Source of the DNA: Shewanella ulleungensis
Lineage (GTDB): Bacteria; Pseudomonadota; Gammaproteobacteria; Enterobacterales; Shewanellaceae
NCBI RefSeq assembly: GCF_014648315.1
Contig: NZ_BMQW01000007.1
Location: forward strand, 160,013 to 224,012
Length of the DNA stretch: 64,000 bases
Reading direction: 5' to 3'
The position numbers were made by a program, and so were the translations under genes. Positions 50,550-61,502 of the stretch are shown in pieces. Position 1 is the first letter of the stretch; the number at the start of each line of letters is the position of its first letter. Below the pieces are notes generated by a model, which made no database searches, had not been told where the DNA came from, and saw only the letters and a program-made list of their open reading frames with translations.

Positions 50550-51290
50550 TTAAAGTAACTCAAGCAGTAAATCTAATTGATTAATTTCAATATGAGGTAA
50601 TACCGTTTGCGCTTTTTTATGTCGCTGTTGCATACAAGGGTTAAGCCAAACACTCTGGCATCCCGCCATTTTAGCCCCAGCAATATCCGACGATGGATGA
50701 TCGCCAATATGCAGCAACTGTGCAGGCGTAATAGCAAGTTGCTTACAGGCTAACGTAAACATATCGCTATGCGGTTTCATTTTAATACCATGGCCTGGGT
50801 GTAGTACAAATTGCATCACATCACTTAAGCCAATTCGTTTGGAGTCTACATTACCATTGGTGATCCCAATTAACGGGTAGTATTGCCCGAGTTTTTGCAA
50901 CACCGTTAGCACCTCTGATGCGACGGTAAAATCACTACGATGATAATGAAAACAATCCATGCCCAATTGCGCACCCTGACTGGCGTCTATCTCAGAATAA
51001 CCGAAATGCAATAAACCCTGATGCAACATGGCATACCGCGCGACACTGGTGTCGTGCGCAAGTTCGGGTCTTAAGGTAAACAAATGGTGCTTAAGCTGTT
51101 GCCACTGAGTGCTATTCCAAGCCATTGTAGCCGGATAACTGCGATTGATAAGTTCAAATAATTGCTCACTAGCATGGACAACATAAGGAAGATTATTATA
51201 AAGAGTGTCATCTAAATCGAAGCTAATGGCTTTAAAAGGTTGTAGGCGTTGATATTGGGTAATAGAAGCAGCTTGTTGTTGATATGTCAT
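50550..51290 (-). CDS. yigB: HAD phosphatase YigB (flavin pathway)
   Basis: A 246-residue HAD hydrolase. Motif I SFDLDDTLY has the nucleophile Asp; motif II is in IGITNGN; motifs III/IV are KMKPHSDMF and HIGDHPSSDIAGA. In E. coli YigB dephosphorylates 5-amino-6-(5-phospho-D-ribitylamino)uracil in riboflavin synthesis. It overlaps xerC by one base, in the conserved dapF-DUF484-xerC-yigB order. Confidence 0.9.
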   Translation of the reverse strand: MTYQQQAASITQYQRLQPFKAISFDLDDTLYNNLPYVVHASEQLFELINRSYPATMAWNSTQWQQLKHHLFTLRPELAHDTSVARYAMLHQGLLHFGYSEIDASQGAQLGMDCFHYHRSDFTVASEVLTVLQKLGQYYPLIGITNGNVDSKRIGLSDVMQFVLHPGHGIKMKPHSDMFTLACKQLAITPAQLLHIGDHPSSDIAGAKMAGCQSVWLNPCMQQRHKKAQTVLPHIEINQLDLLLELL

Positions 51291-52189
51291 TATTTTCCCC
51301 TATCTTTTTTCGCTCTTGGATGCGCGCCATCATAAACTTTAGCGAGATGTTGAAAGTCTAAACTGGTATAAATTTGCGTGGTCGATAAGTTTGCGTGACC
51401 CAGTAACTCTTGTACAGCGCGTAAATCTTGACTTGATTCAAGCATATGGGTTGCAAACGAATGACGCAACTTATGCGGATGAACTTTTACTGACATCGCC
51501 TGTTCTTGGCCCCATTTAGCCATACGTGCTTGAATGCTTCTGTGCGATAAACGTTTCCCTTGGCTGCTCACAAACAAAGCATCACCTGCCTGTGCCAGAG
51601 ATAATTGCTCACGGCAACCAAGCCATGTTTTTATCGCTAATAGCGCTACTCGTCCTATTGGCACTACACGTTGTTTACTGCCTTTACCCGTCACTTTAAC
51701 TTCACTTTGATCAAACTTAATGTCTGCACAATCTAAGCTAGCGAGTTCCGCTAAACGTAATCCGCTTGAGTAAAATAGCTCCATAATCGCTTTGTCGCGC
51801 AGGCTCAAAGGGTCTGTGCCATCAATTGACAATAAATGACTCACCGCATCGACATCCATATTTTTGGGCAAGGGTTTGTTTTGTTTAGGGGCGCTTAGTG
51901 TATGGGCAGGATTAACCTTTACCGCGCCTTCATGGAGTAAAAAGTCGAAAAACTGTTTAAGTGCAGATAAACATAAAGATAAAGAGCGCGGGCTTAAGCC
52001 TTTACGATGCAAGCCAGCAATAACAGATTGCAACTGCTCTCGTGACACGCTCATTAATACTGTATCTTCGCCCAATTGAGTTTCGACACGGCGTAATTCA
52101 AATAGATAATTACGCACTGTATATGCCGATAATTGCCGCTCTGAAGTCAAATATTGGCTAAATATCGCCTGCCAGTCTGTTTGCTTCAT
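51290..52189 (-). CDS. xerC: Tyrosine recombinase XerC
   Basis: A 299-residue recombinase that resolves chromosome dimers at dif with XerD. Catalytic residues are visible: Arg in [13 protein letters not shown], Lys in [11 protein letters not shown], His-x-x-Arg in [14 protein letters not shown], His in [12 protein letters not shown] and the nucleophile Tyr in IYTSLD. The start at 52189 has GAGG 9 bases upstream; a TTG five codons earlier overlaps that site. Located between DUF484 and yigB as in enterics. Confidence 0.95.
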   Translation of the reverse strand: MKQTDWQAIFSQYLTSERQLSAYTVRNYLFELRRVETQLGEDTVLMSVSREQLQSVIAGLHRKGLSPRSLSLCLSALKQFFDFLLHEGAVKVNPAHTLSAPKQNKPLPKNMDVDAVSHLLSIDGTDPLSLRDKAIMELFYSSGLRLAELASLDCADIKFDQSEVKVTGKGSKQRVVPIGRVALLAIKTWLGCREQLSLAQAGDALFVSSQGKRLSHRSIQARMAKWGQEQAMSVKVHPHKLRHSFATHMLESSQDLRAVQELLGHANLSTTQIYTSLDFQHLAKVYDGAHPRAKKDRGK

Positions 52190-52204
52190 GGGACGGATCC
52201 TCAA

Positions 52205-52945
52205 TTATAATTGCGGTAATATATGATCTAACAGATGGCGTAACTGACTAAACAGCAATGAGTCCATGTCTGGATGGAAATGAGTTGGGTCTTTGCTGGC
52301 AATGGCAAAAATCACTTGGCCATTGTTATCAGACAACTTAGTCAAGGCAACAGAGCCGACTTCACGGCCAAATAAACGCGATGATTCTGACTGAGTTAAG
52401 CGACCAAAATAATAACCACTTTGCAAACGATGACGCCAAATGTTGGCTAATTCACTATCAATATCATGCACAGTAATTAGCCTTACATGACTAAAGCCAA
52501 ACTCACCCTTTAAGCCCTCAGACAAAGCTTGTCGCAAGTCGCCTAAGTCTTTACTTGCCAACAACTTAAAAGATAACTCATTATTAAAGTTGAATATTTT
52601 TTCATTGTGAGTAGCAATTTTCATCAAAGAGGTGATTTCTTCTTCTAGCTCGCTCACGCGTTGACGTAGTAATTCTTGACGACGTTCAACCAATGACACA
52701 GCGCCGCGCTCTGCATGTGGCACCCGCATTGCGATCAGCAGTTCAGGATAGCGATTAAAAAAGTCAGGGTTATCTAATAAATACTCACGGATTAGCACTT
52801 CATCAAAGGGAAGTTGCTGAATATTAGTGAGCATTTCAGCACCTAAATCATGGCCGATAGTATTAATGTCTTTCGCGTTAGCACTGCTAACACTGTCGAC
52901 ATTGATGTCATCTTTAGTTACTGCTTCTGAGGTAATGTCACTCAT
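52205..52945 (-). CDS. DUF484 protein
   Basis: A 246-residue soluble protein of the DUF484 family (GAF-like). Signatures are [15 protein letters not shown] and [18 protein letters not shown], a coiled coil, followed by a GAF-like half ([32 protein letters not shown]). Function is unknown; position between dapF and xerC is conserved in gammaproteobacteria. It overlaps dapF by 4 bases. Confidence 0.92.
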   Translation of the reverse strand: MSDITSEAVTKDDINVDSVSSANAKDINTIGHDLGAEMLTNIQQLPFDEVLIREYLLDNPDFFNRYPELLIAMRVPHAERGAVSLVERRQELLRQRVSELEEEITSLMKIATHNEKIFNFNNELSFKLLASKDLGDLRQALSEGLKGEFGFSHVRLITVHDIDSELANIWRHRLQSGYYFGRLTQSESSRLFGREVGSVALTKLSDNNGQVIFAIASKDPTHFHPDMDSLLFSQLRHLLDHILPQL

Positions 52946-53769
52946 AGTTGAATATGCCCATCGTATACGTGTTCAGCGGGGCCAGTCATCCATAATGGCT
53001 TACCCTCGCCTTCCCAATTTATCACTAAACTACCACCAGGTAGATCGACCCTAACTTGCTTATCGAGTTTATCTTGTAATTGCCCTACAGCAGCCGCTGC
53101 GCAAGCGCCTGTACCGCAGGCTAACGTTTCTGCGGCACCACGCTCATAGACGCGTAATTTTATATGGCTAGGGGTCACTATTTGCATAAAGCCAACATTG
53201 ACACCTTTTGGAAAACGTTCATGGCGAGTCAAACTGCTACCAATTTCGTCAACATTGACTGCGTCCACATCTTCCACTTCAATGACACAATGAGGATTAC
53301 CCATTGAAATTGCACCACATAAATAAGTTTGCGTTGGCGTTTGCAGCAAATAAGTTTTTTCACTTTTTTTGGCTTTAAATGGTATCTGACTTGGTTCAAT
53401 AACGGGTACGCCCATATTGACGGTGATATGACCATCTCGTTCAATACGCAGGGTAATTTTACCCGAGCTGGTGCTCACGCGAATTTTATTTTTTTGGGTT
53501 AAGCCTTTGTTTCGCACAAATCGAGCAAAGCAGCGGGCACCGTTACCACACTGCTCAACTTCGCTGCCGTCGGCATTAAAAATACGATAATGAAAATCGA
53601 GATCCGGATCATAAGGCGGCTCAACCAATAACAATTGATCAAAACCAATCCCAAAATTACGATCGGCAAGACGTCGAATTTGCTCAGGCGAAAAAAACAC
53701 GTTCTGTGTTACACCGTCAACGACCATAAAGTCATTGCCTAGCCCATGCATTTTGGTGAAATGGATCAC
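52942..53769 (-). CDS. dapF: Diaminopimelate epimerase, GTG start
   Basis: A 275-residue epimerase that makes meso-DAP for lysine and peptidoglycan. The start is GTG at 53769, giving [22 protein letters not shown] lies 7 bases upstream. The two catalytic Cys are in [12 protein letters not shown] and ACGTGACAAA. The upstream frame overlaps lysA and is not used. Gap of 41 bp to lysA. Confidence 0.96.
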   Translation of the reverse strand: MIHFTKMHGLGNDFMVVDGVTQNVFFSPEQIRRLADRNFGIGFDQLLLVEPPYDPDLDFHYRIFNADGSEVEQCGNGARCFARFVRNKGLTQKNKIRVSTSSGKITLRIERDGHITVNMGVPVIEPSQIPFKAKKSEKTYLLQTPTQTYLCGAISMGNPHCVIEVEDVDAVNVDEIGSSLTRHERFPKGVNVGFMQIVTPSHIKLRVYERGAAETLACGTGACAAAAVGQLQDKLDKQVRVDLPGGSLVINWEGEGKPLWMTGPAEHVYDGHIQL

Positions 53770-53810
53770 AAAAGTTTCCTTATAAAACGTTATACCGACA
53801 ACAAGATAAT

Positions 53811-55055
53811 TTACGGTAGTAGGTGTTCGCCTTGCCAAAGTTGCTCTAAAGTTTCACGCTGGCGCACTACAACATCTTTAGCGCCATCAACCATAATTTC
53901 GGCCACTCTTGGGCGTGAATTATAATTAGATGACATCGCAAAACCATATGCACCACTTGAACGCACAGCGAGTAAATCACCCGCTTTTACCGCTAACTCT
54001 CTGTCTTTACCTAAAAAATCGCCCGTTTCACATACAGGCCCTACAATATCATAAGCCAACTTGTCTGCATCTGTTTGTTGTACAGGAATAATATTTTGCC
54101 AAGCACTATAAAGTGATGGACGGATAAGATCGTTCATGGCGCCATCAACAATCGCAAAGCGTTTGTCGCTGTTTTCTTTTAAATACAGTACTTGGGTAAC
54201 AAAAATACCCGCGTTGGCAGCTATAGCACGTCCAGGCTCAAAAATTAACTTCAAAGTACGACCATCTAAACGTTCAAGCAAAGCCGCCGCATAAGCGTCT
54301 GGATGTGGAGGCGTTTCGCCGTTATAGGTGACACCTAAGCCGCCGCCAACGTCGAAGTGTTCAATCACAATACCTTGACTTGCTAAGCGATCAATTAATG
54401 CCAGCATGCGGTCCATAGCGTCTAAAAACGGCTTAATTTCAGTTAGCTGCGAACCAATATGACAATCCACCCCTTTTACCTGCAAATGCGCTAGTGACGC
54501 TGCACGGGCAAACACGGTTTCGGCTTCTTCCATCGCGATGCCGAATTTGTTTTCTTTAAGACCGGTTGAAATATAGGGATGAGTGCCAGCATCAACGTCT
54601 GGATTAATCCTCAGTGACACAGGCGCTATTTTACCTAAACGCTCAGCGACTGCATTAAGCTGTTCAAGCTCCGCGCTAGACTCAACATTAAAACAATAAA
54701 TGCCTAGTTGCAGTGCTTGCTCCATTTCGGCAACCGTTTTACCTACACCAGAAAACACCACTTTTTTAGGATCGCCGCCTGCCTGTAATACCCGAGACAA
54801 CTCACCACCAGAGACAATATCAAAACCACTGCCTAAACGAGCAAGCACATTTAATACTGCTAAATTTGAATTAGCCTTTACTGCGTAGCAAATAAGATGG
54901 GGATGATCGGCTACTGCATTGTTAAAAGCATGCCAATGGCGCTCTAACGTGGCGCGAGAATAAATATACAACGGGGTGCCATGTGTCTTTGCTAGCTGTG
55001 CTACATCGCATTCTTCTGCGAATAAAGCATCATTTTGATATGAAAAGTAATCCAA
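53811..55055 (-). CDS. lysA: Diaminopimelate decarboxylase
   Basis: A 414-residue PLP enzyme for the last step of lysine synthesis. The PLP lysine is K60 in CYAVKANSN. Other motifs are [23 protein letters not shown] and [10 protein letters not shown]. Upstream of dapF in an lptM-lysA-dapF-DUF484-xerC-yigB order; all on the minus strand, so one long operon is likely. Confidence 0.97.
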   Translation of the reverse strand: MDYFSYQNDALFAEECDVAQLAKTHGTPLYIYSRATLERHWHAFNNAVADHPHLICYAVKANSNLAVLNVLARLGSGFDIVSGGELSRVLQAGGDPKKVVFSGVGKTVAEMEQALQLGIYCFNVESSAELEQLNAVAERLGKIAPVSLRINPDVDAGTHPYISTGLKENKFGIAMEEAETVFARAASLAHLQVKGVDCHIGSQLTEIKPFLDAMDRMLALIDRLASQGIVIEHFDVGGGLGVTYNGETPPHPDAYAAALLERLDGRTLKLIFEPGRAIAANAGIFVTQVLYLKENSDKRFAIVDGAMNDLIRPSLYSAWQNIIPVQQTDADKLAYDIVGPVCETGDFLGKDRELAVKAGDLLAVRSSGAYGFAMSSNYNSRPRVAEIMVDGAKDVVVRQRETLEQLWQGEHLLP

Positions 55056-55102
55056 AATGCAGGTCCTTTTAAAAGCTATTCTTGTTGTGAGATTGAGGGT
55101 TG

Positions 55103-55258
55103 TTATTCAGTCGTTTCTGCTTTTTCAGGCACATTGGTGCTTACTGGTTGCGAAGCAACTTTGTTGGCCACAGGCTCCGGTGTTTTGTATAAAACACCTT
55201 TTTGGCCACATGCAGTTACGAATAGGCTAGCAAGCATAATAAATAAAAGCAGTCTCAT
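55103..55258 (-). CDS. lptM: LptM/YifL-type small lipoprotein
   Basis: A 51-residue lipoprotein (MRLLLFIMLASLFVTAC-GQKGVLYKTP...). Lipobox FVTAC with Cys17, then GQKGxLY, a pattern typical of LptM/YifL. In E. coli this protein helps LptD mature in the outer membrane. Position just upstream of lysA-dapF matches the E. coli yifL-dapF neighbourhood. Divergent from cyaY. Confidence 0.88.
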   Translation of the reverse strand: MRLLLFIMLASLFVTACGQKGVLYKTPEPVANKVASQPVSTNVPEKAETTE

Positions 55259-55337
55259 TTTTCTCAACATCTGTGCATCTAGTGAATAATGGTCTTATAA
55301 TCGCATTCATAACGCAGAAAGCAAAGGACAGAAATGC

Positions 55338-55673
55338 ATGACTATGACAGATACTGAGTTTCATCGATTAGCAGATGAAATGTTTGGCGAGATTGACAAC
55401 GCAGTTGAACGAGCCATTGACGACCAAGATGCCGATGTCGATATTGATGCGAGCGGTAACGTGTTGCAATTAGCATTTGAAGATGGCTCACAAATAGTGA
55501 TCAACAAACAAGAGCCGCTGCATGAGATTTGGATTGCGACAAAGTTTGGTGGTTTTCATTTCAATTACACTGATGGCAAATGGCTAGACACTCGTAACAG
55601 ATTAGAGTTTATGCCTTTTGTGATTGATTCTATCAAAAAACAAAGCGGTATTGAGTTAGATATTAAGCCTTAA
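55338..55673 (+). CDS. cyaY: CyaY (bacterial frataxin)
   Basis: A 111-residue iron-binding regulator of Fe-S assembly. The first helix is acidic ([22 protein letters not shown]), then beta-sheet strands with [26 protein letters not shown]. Start at 55338 is preferred by ribosome-site spacing; ATG at 55344 is also possible. Between lptM and convergent cyaA, as in E. coli. Confidence 0.95.
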   Translation: MTMTDTEFHRLADEMFGEIDNAVERAIDDQDADVDIDASGNVLQLAFEDGSQIVINKQEPLHEIWIATKFGGFHFNYTDGKWLDTRNRLEFMPFVIDSIKKQSGIELDIKP

Positions 55674-55682
55674 AAACACATA

Positions 55683-55717
55683 AATGGGCTTAGTATATAC
55701 TCACACTAAGCTCATTT
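55683..55717. terminator. Terminator between cyaY and cyaA
   Basis: AATGGGCTTAG (55683-55693) with CTAAGCTCATT (55706-55716), one wobble. Serves the convergent pair. Confidence 0.55.
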
Positions 55718-55755
55718 ACTTTCATCATCATCGGCATCAACAACGTAAAGCACAA

Positions 55756-58212
55756 CTAAAATGCTGAACCCATTTCGTCATCGGACAATCCAAACGGTAA
55801 TACCCGCAACTCACCTTCTATCCGAGTCAGCTTAAAAAACTGTGGCATATTAAATACCGGTAAACGCTGTTTTTTCTCATTAAACACATATAAGTGACTT
55901 TCTTTACTGACAAACTCCTTCATGTTTGTGTGCGGATATTGCAGTTGTGTTAGTTGGTTATTTTCATCCACCACAAATACATCGAGTATGTCATTACGTT
56001 CACGCAAAAAATATTGCTTGGCACCTGTGGCAATAAATTGTTGGATAACCGAAGGCACACTGGCATATGGGTCATCAATTAATTCAGGCCTAGCCAAGAC
56101 TAAGTTTTCTACCAGATCCTTTTTTATTGCCGTATCAATTTTACGGTACATCATGCCTAATGAGTTAAAGTACATCCCATACCTGTGTTCACCAATGGTA
56201 ATTTGATGCATTAATGTACTGGTTTGACTTACCTTTTTCATTAATCCATAGCAACGCAATAACAAGACTTTAAGTTGGTTAAAAATAGGTTGTTTTAATT
56301 TTGCCGAACAACTCACAACAGACAAATCAACTTTATCATCGGAGCGTTTTAAGCCTAAAACCACAAAAGAGATGGCTTCTAATAATGCAGTGTCACCATC
56401 AAAACGGTGGCTTTGCCACTCTCCCCAGCTGTTTAAACACACCACAGCAACAGAAGATAGCATGTTGATTTTATTACGCCCAAATGACAACACGTTCAAA
56501 TCGATGTAGTCGAACATCAATTCTTGCCCCTGCCATTTTACAGTTGGATCCTCATCTATATTCACCACAAATATAATTTTTTGATAAAACCACGGCTCAC
56601 ATAGATGTCGTTTAGAAACGACTGGGACATTATGCAAGATAGGGATTAATTTATGGCTCAAATACGCCAGTTTATTAGCACGGTGAGAGCCTCTGCCGAC
56701 TTGAGCCCATTGCGTATCGAACGTAGCAAGCCCGTTCATAACTGACCAAGCCACAAGGCTGCACACATTGTCAGCCTCATGGATCACTTGGTTAGCATCG
56801 GCACCAATAAAAGACTCCCGAGCCTCGATAAACGACGCTGAATTGTTGGTTTGAACTTGACGATATAGGTAAAAACGCGATGTCGCATCGCAATAGCGCA
56901 CAACCAAAACCTTTTCTGCTGTCGATAAGCTCCATAACCGATTAAGCGGCTGTAAAATATGGTCATCATCACTAAAAGATGAGTGTAACTTGCGAGCAAG
57001 TAAACCAAGCTCTTCTACCCGCATACGATCACTTAGTGCTTGCTTAGAAGCAAACTGCAACAGGTTTTTATAACTCGTTAATAACAATTCGCTTAATTGC
57101 TGATTAAACCATTTTAATTGCCCAGAATGCCAATAAGGGCTGTTATCTAACATGGCAATAAGTTCTGGATTCCAACCCCACTGATTGACTAAATGGCGCA
57201 TTTTACTATAGCGCCAATCACGTCCCCAAGATGGGGGTAACTGCGACAGTAAAACCCCAGATTTAAGGTAAAAACAACGCCTCACAATTTCTAAACGATT
57301 GTCATCTTCTTGGGTCAGTAAATAACGTTCAATTCGATAATAGAGCAATAAGTAAGCATCGTTATCTGAACTAAAGTTTTGCTGTTCACACAACTGCCAA
57401 AGCTGCTGAGTAATGAGAGTAGTATTGGGATATTCCGACGCGTAGGTTTCTAATAACAAAACCTTTAATAATGCTTTATGTGGTTTATTTAAGCCTTTAT
57501 ATAGCTGCCATAACGATGCACCGAAATACTCTGCAGCAGGGAGAGAGTTAATATCACCGAAATAAAGCAGATGCGGATATTGCTCGGTAATTTGTTGAGT
57601 GGCGCTTGGCCACCAAGCAACGGTTTTACCCGCTAAACAAATATGTGAGCGATAAAATTCTTCTAACAATAACCAATGTTGACTGGTACCACTGTGCTCA
57701 ATCCCTAGTGACTGGTTGCTTTCAAATGCGCTTGAATCCCTAAATTGCATCGGGTGAACAAGGTAAAAATTGACTTCAAAATCAAAACCAGCAAACCAAT
57801 CTGTCATCAATTTATTTTTATGCTTAAGTAAATCGAGTTCAGCACTGGTTAGGTGGCTTTTATACACAAGCCATACATCAATATCACTCTTGGGGTTTTG
57901 ACCAAAACTAGCCGTACTCCCCATGGCGTAAACACCTTCAAAAGCAGTTGATTGCATCTCTATCACAGCTGGAACGTCCAATGACATTGCCTCACAAGCT
58001 TCAATAGCGTGGTGAGATAAAGAGAAAAAATCGATACCGCAAGGCGTTTTAGTATTTAGTGTGCCAGGCAAATCAGGATGATTAACTTGCAACATCAACG
58101 GAATGAGATGGAATAATGCTTGTTGCATTTGAGGCAACACACTGAGTACTCGCGAAACTCGAATACTATTTAATTGCAGTGCTAACTCCTGTTGATGACA
58201 TGCTGTGACCAT
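55756..58212 (-). CDS. cyaA: Class I adenylate cyclase
   Basis: An 818-residue cyclase that makes cAMP, the ligand of CRP. The N-terminal catalytic half carries the nucleotidyltransferase motif GSTASFGQNPKSDIDVWL (about residues 100-117), and the C-terminal half is regulatory. The start at 58212 has GTAGG about 8 bases upstream; the frame also opens at TTG 58218. Divergent from hemC as in E. coli. Confidence 0.95.
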   Translation of the reverse strand: MVTACHQQELALQLNSIRVSRVLSVLPQMQQALFHLIPLMLQVNHPDLPGTLNTKTPCGIDFFSLSHHAIEACEAMSLDVPAVIEMQSTAFEGVYAMGSTASFGQNPKSDIDVWLVYKSHLTSAELDLLKHKNKLMTDWFAGFDFEVNFYLVHPMQFRDSSAFESNQSLGIEHSGTSQHWLLLEEFYRSHICLAGKTVAWWPSATQQITEQYPHLLYFGDINSLPAAEYFGASLWQLYKGLNKPHKALLKVLLLETYASEYPNTTLITQQLWQLCEQQNFSSDNDAYLLLYYRIERYLLTQEDDNRLEIVRRCFYLKSGVLLSQLPPSWGRDWRYSKMRHLVNQWGWNPELIAMLDNSPYWHSGQLKWFNQQLSELLLTSYKNLLQFASKQALSDRMRVEELGLLARKLHSSFSDDDHILQPLNRLWSLSTAEKVLVVRYCDATSRFYLYRQVQTNNSASFIEARESFIGADANQVIHEADNVCSLVAWSVMNGLATFDTQWAQVGRGSHRANKLAYLSHKLIPILHNVPVVSKRHLCEPWFYQKIIFVVNIDEDPTVKWQGQELMFDYIDLNVLSFGRNKINMLSSVAVVCLNSWGEWQSHRFDGDTALLEAISFVVLGLKRSDDKVDLSVVSCSAKLKQPIFNQLKVLLLRCYGLMKKVSQTSTLMHQITIGEHRYGMYFNSLGMMYRKIDTAIKKDLVENLVLARPELIDDPYASVPSVIQQFIATGAKQYFLRERNDILDVFVVDENNQLTQLQYPHTNMKEFVSKESHLYVFNEKKQRLPVFNMPQFFKLTRIEGELRVLPFGLSDDEMGSAF

Positions 58213-58336
58213 AGTCAAAGCCTACTTCCTTATATCTTTACGCTAATTTTTACGTTACCTAGGTAACAATTCTGATTTTGATAATTCGAATTTATCATTA
58301 ACAACAGTATATTGAACATCACAATTTTACCATAAC

Positions 58337-58352
58337 TGTGATCAATGTAACG
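58337..58352. promoter_or_regulatory. Possible CRP half-site in cyaA-hemC region
   Basis: TGTGA-TCAATG-TAACG has one perfect half and a degenerate second half. CRP represses cyaA in E. coli, which makes the placement plausible, but the match is weak. Confidence 0.3.
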
Positions 58353-58501
58353 CCAAGTGTATTTTTGTCTCACACTAAATGCATGTAAACAAGACAAATA
58401 AGCGCCACAGACTTCAAACAATTAGCATCGATTTGTTACATCAAAGCGTGGGCAATGATAGCATTAGCTTAACTAAGGCTATCTGACTTGGATCTACTAC
58501 T

Positions 58502-59431
58502 ATGTCTGAAAATGTAATTCGTATTGCAACACGTAAAAGTCCACTGGCTATGTGGCAAGCTGAATTTGTGCAAGCTGAGCTAGAACGTATTCATCCTGGT
58601 TTGCGGGTTGAGCTGTTACCTATGAGCACAAAAGGCGATGTTATTTTAGATACGCCATTAGCTAAAGTGGGTGGAAAAGGCTTGTTTGTCAAAGAGCTTG
58701 AAGTTGCTATGCTAGAAAATCGTGCCGATATTGCGGTGCATTCTATGAAAGACGTACCTGTTGATTTTCCAGAGGGTTTAGGCCTACAAGTGATTTGTGA
58801 ACGTGAAGACCCTCGCGATGCATTTGTTTCAAATAGCTACAAAACGATCAGCGAATTACCCCAAGGCGCTGTAGTTGGAACGTCAAGCTTACGTCGTCAA
58901 TGCCAAATTCGTGCTGCACGCCCTGATTTAGTCATCAAAGATTTGCGTGGCAATGTGGGCACTCGCTTAGCCAAACTAGACAGTGGTGACTATGATGCCA
59001 TTATTCTTGCCGCGGCAGGGCTTATTCGTCTAAAACTCAATGACCGTATTGCTAGCTTTATCTCTGCTGAAGAATCATTGCCAGCAAATGGTCAGGGCGC
59101 TGTCGGTATTGAATGTCGTACTGATGACGAACGTGTTAAAGCACTATTAGCCCCACTTGAACATCTAGAAACACGTTATAGAGTACTTGCAGAGCGTGCG
59201 ATGAATACCCGTTTAGAAGGCGGATGCCAGGTACCTATTGGGGCTTTTGCTGAAATTGAAGGTGACAACTTAACCCTGCGCGGATTAGTCGGTAATCCTG
59301 ATGGCAGCCAAATTATTAATGGCACTGTGTCAGGTCTTAAAACTGATGCGGTCAGTTTAGGCCAAGCTTTGGCAGATGATTTATTAAGTCGCGGCGCTAA
59401 AACTATTTTAGATGCTGTTTATGCCAGCTAA
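58502..59431 (+). CDS. hemC: Porphobilinogen deaminase
   Basis: A 309-residue enzyme that joins four porphobilinogen units into hydroxymethylbilane. Motifs are [33 protein letters not shown] and the dipyrromethane-binding Cys in [13 protein letters not shown]. First gene of hemC-hemD-hemX-hemY, divergent from cyaA. Confidence 0.97.
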   Translation: MSENVIRIATRKSPLAMWQAEFVQAELERIHPGLRVELLPMSTKGDVILDTPLAKVGGKGLFVKELEVAMLENRADIAVHSMKDVPVDFPEGLGLQVICEREDPRDAFVSNSYKTISELPQGAVVGTSSLRRQCQIRAARPDLVIKDLRGNVGTRLAKLDSGDYDAIILAAAGLIRLKLNDRIASFISAEESLPANGQGAVGIECRTDDERVKALLAPLEHLETRYRVLAERAMNTRLEGGCQVPIGAFAEIEGDNLTLRGLVGNPDGSQIINGTVSGLKTDAVSLGQALADDLLSRGAKTILDAVYAS

Positions 59432-59456
59432 TTTTTTGTTATCACGATAACAGACG

Positions 59457-60185
59457 ATGAAAGTCTTGCTAACGCGCCCGCTCGGGCGCAATCAAGCAAT
59501 GGAGGAGCAACTCTCACTTAGTGGTGTTGCTTACTTTGTTACTCCCCTTTTAGCGATAGCCGAAACCACTGAGCAACTCGATTCGGTAAGCCTAAAACAG
59601 ACAGAAAATTTACTGTTTATTAGTACTAATGCTGTCGATTTTGCAGCGCAAAAACTGCAACAACAGTTCCCACAACACTGCCGTTATTTTGCGGTTGGCC
59701 AAGCAACCGCAGACAGCCTCGCACAGTTTAACATTCATGCCTACACTTCACCGGATACTAGTCAAGACAGCGAAGGTTTATTGTCTTTACCGCAACTGCA
59801 AAATGTAGAAAATCAAACCTTCCTTATTGTACGTGGTGTAGGTGGCAGGGAGGCATTAGCAGAACAGTTAACCGCACGCGGTGCCCAAGTTGATTATTGG
59901 CAAGTATATCAACGCATCACACCAGCGCTTGATGGGCATGACATTTCTCGACAATGGAAATCATTTGGTATTGATACTATTGTGGTCACCAGTGGTGAAA
60001 TATTATCCAACTTAGTGGACCTTGTACCAAAAGAATCATTTGCATGGTTACGCGCATGTCATATCATAGTCCCTAGTAATCGTGTCGAAATACAAGCAAA
60101 AGCAATGGGATTAAGCCATATTACCAATGCTAATGGAGCAAATACTCAAGCGACACTTATGAGCTTGGGCTTAAATTTGTTATGA
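59457..60185 (+). CDS. hemD: Uroporphyrinogen-III synthase
   Basis: A 242-residue HemD. It starts MKVLLTRPLGRNQAMEEQL and has LFISTNAVDFA, YFAVGQATADSL, FLIVRGVGGREALA and VVTSGEILSNLV, as expected for this weakly conserved family. It closes hydroxymethylbilane to uroporphyrinogen III. A small hairpin (59437-59452) sits in the 25-bp gap after hemC. Confidence 0.92.
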   Translation: MKVLLTRPLGRNQAMEEQLSLSGVAYFVTPLLAIAETTEQLDSVSLKQTENLLFISTNAVDFAAQKLQQQFPQHCRYFAVGQATADSLAQFNIHAYTSPDTSQDSEGLLSLPQLQNVENQTFLIVRGVGGREALAEQLTARGAQVDYWQVYQRITPALDGHDISRQWKSFGIDTIVVTSGEILSNLVDLVPKESFAWLRACHIIVPSNRVEIQAKAMGLSHITNANGANTQATLMSLGLNLL

Positions 60186-60260
60186 TATTGTTATGTAGCA
60201 TCGACATGCATTAATTAATATTGCTTTTATTGGTTGTATTTTTGCTTTCAAGGACTGTTC

Positions 60261-61502
60261 ATGGAAAACAATAAAAAAGATCCAAATTCGCCAGCAAACA
60301 AGGACGAAAAAGTCATTTCTCCAGCGTCAAGCCCTGTTGAAAAACCAACAGTGGCTAAAAAAGACAATACTACCAATTCCTCGTCAACTGACAAAAAAAC
60401 CAAAAACGCTCAGAGTAACGATACCCAAATAAACAATCAACGTCGTAAAACCAAAGCTAGCTCTTGGTGGATTAGGCTTGGTGTATTATTCAGTTTAATT
60501 ATTGCAATTTTGGCTATCGTGGCTTGTTATTGGATTTACCTGCAACTCGATAAACAAGACAATGGTCAGGCTCAGTTAGGGCAAACAATTACTGAGCAAA
60601 CGAAGCTAAATCAATCATTAAAATATGAGATTCAGCAAGTTGAGATGACCAGTAATAAGCGTTTCTCCACATTAGAACAACAACAGCTTAATGATACTAA
60701 AGCTTATACAAAGCTCGCTGAACTTCAGCAATCAAACAAGTTATTACAAGAGCGTGTCGCGGTTATTGCCCAGCGTAGCCCAAATCATTGGATGGCATCT
60801 GAAGCTGAATATCTAGTGCGTATGGCTGGCAGAAAATTGTGGTTAGAAAACGACCCGCAAACCGCAATGGGCCTATTACAATCTGCAGATGAACGTATTA
60901 GTGCCATGAAAGATCCAGCGTTGACGGCCTTACGTAAGGCTCTTGCAGATGACATTAACAAAGTAAAATCATTAAAAACAACCGACATTACCAATACGAT
61001 TTTCGAATTAGACACTGTAATTGACAGATTAACGTTACTGCCGCTAAATCGAGTTGATGAGAACTTTCAGGAAAACTCAGATGCCCAGCCAATGACAGAT
61101 TCAATAGACGATTGGCAACAAAATCTTGCTCGCACTTGGCATGACTTAACTGACGGTTTTGTCACTATCCGTAAACGTACCACTGATTTAGAACCACTTT
61201 TATCACCTGAACAACAGTGGTATTTAGTTGAAAATATCCGTAATAAATTACTTCAAGCTCAGCTGTCTTTATATCGATTTGACCAAGATAATTATCAGCA
61301 ATCCATTGCATTAGCTGACAAATGGTTACAACAATATTTTGATTTAACAGATGCAAAAACCAAAGAAACTGTTGAAGCATTAGATAAGCTTGCCAGGGTA
61401 AAAGTTGAGAAGATAACTCTTAGCAAATTCCAAGCGTCTCCATTGCTTCAACAGCTGGTTACCTACGGTGAAATCATGCCTGCGGAGGAACTTGCACAAT
61501 GA
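60261..61502 (+). CDS. hemX: HemX-like membrane protein
   Basis: A 413-residue protein: a Lys/Ser/Asn-rich cytosolic N-terminus (1-70), one membrane helix (about 76-96, LGVLFSLIIAILAIVACYWIY), then a large periplasmic coiled-coil part (YLVRMAGRKLWLENDP). Start at 60261 follows AAGGA. It is often annotated as a uroporphyrinogen methyltransferase, but no such domain is visible. Overlaps hemY by 4 bases. Confidence 0.88.
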   Translation: MENNKKDPNSPANKDEKVISPASSPVEKPTVAKKDNTTNSSSTDKKTKNAQSNDTQINNQRRKTKASSWWIRLGVLFSLIIAILAIVACYWIYLQLDKQDNGQAQLGQTITEQTKLNQSLKYEIQQVEMTSNKRFSTLEQQQLNDTKAYTKLAELQQSNKLLQERVAVIAQRSPNHWMASEAEYLVRMAGRKLWLENDPQTAMGLLQSADERISAMKDPALTALRKALADDINKVKSLKTTDITNTIFELDTVIDRLTLLPLNRVDENFQENSDAQPMTDSIDDWQQNLARTWHDLTDGFVTIRKRTTDLEPLLSPEQQWYLVENIRNKLLQAQLSLYRFDQDNYQQSIALADKWLQQYFDLTDAKTKETVEALDKLARVKVEKITLSKFQASPLLQQLVTYGEIMPAEELAQ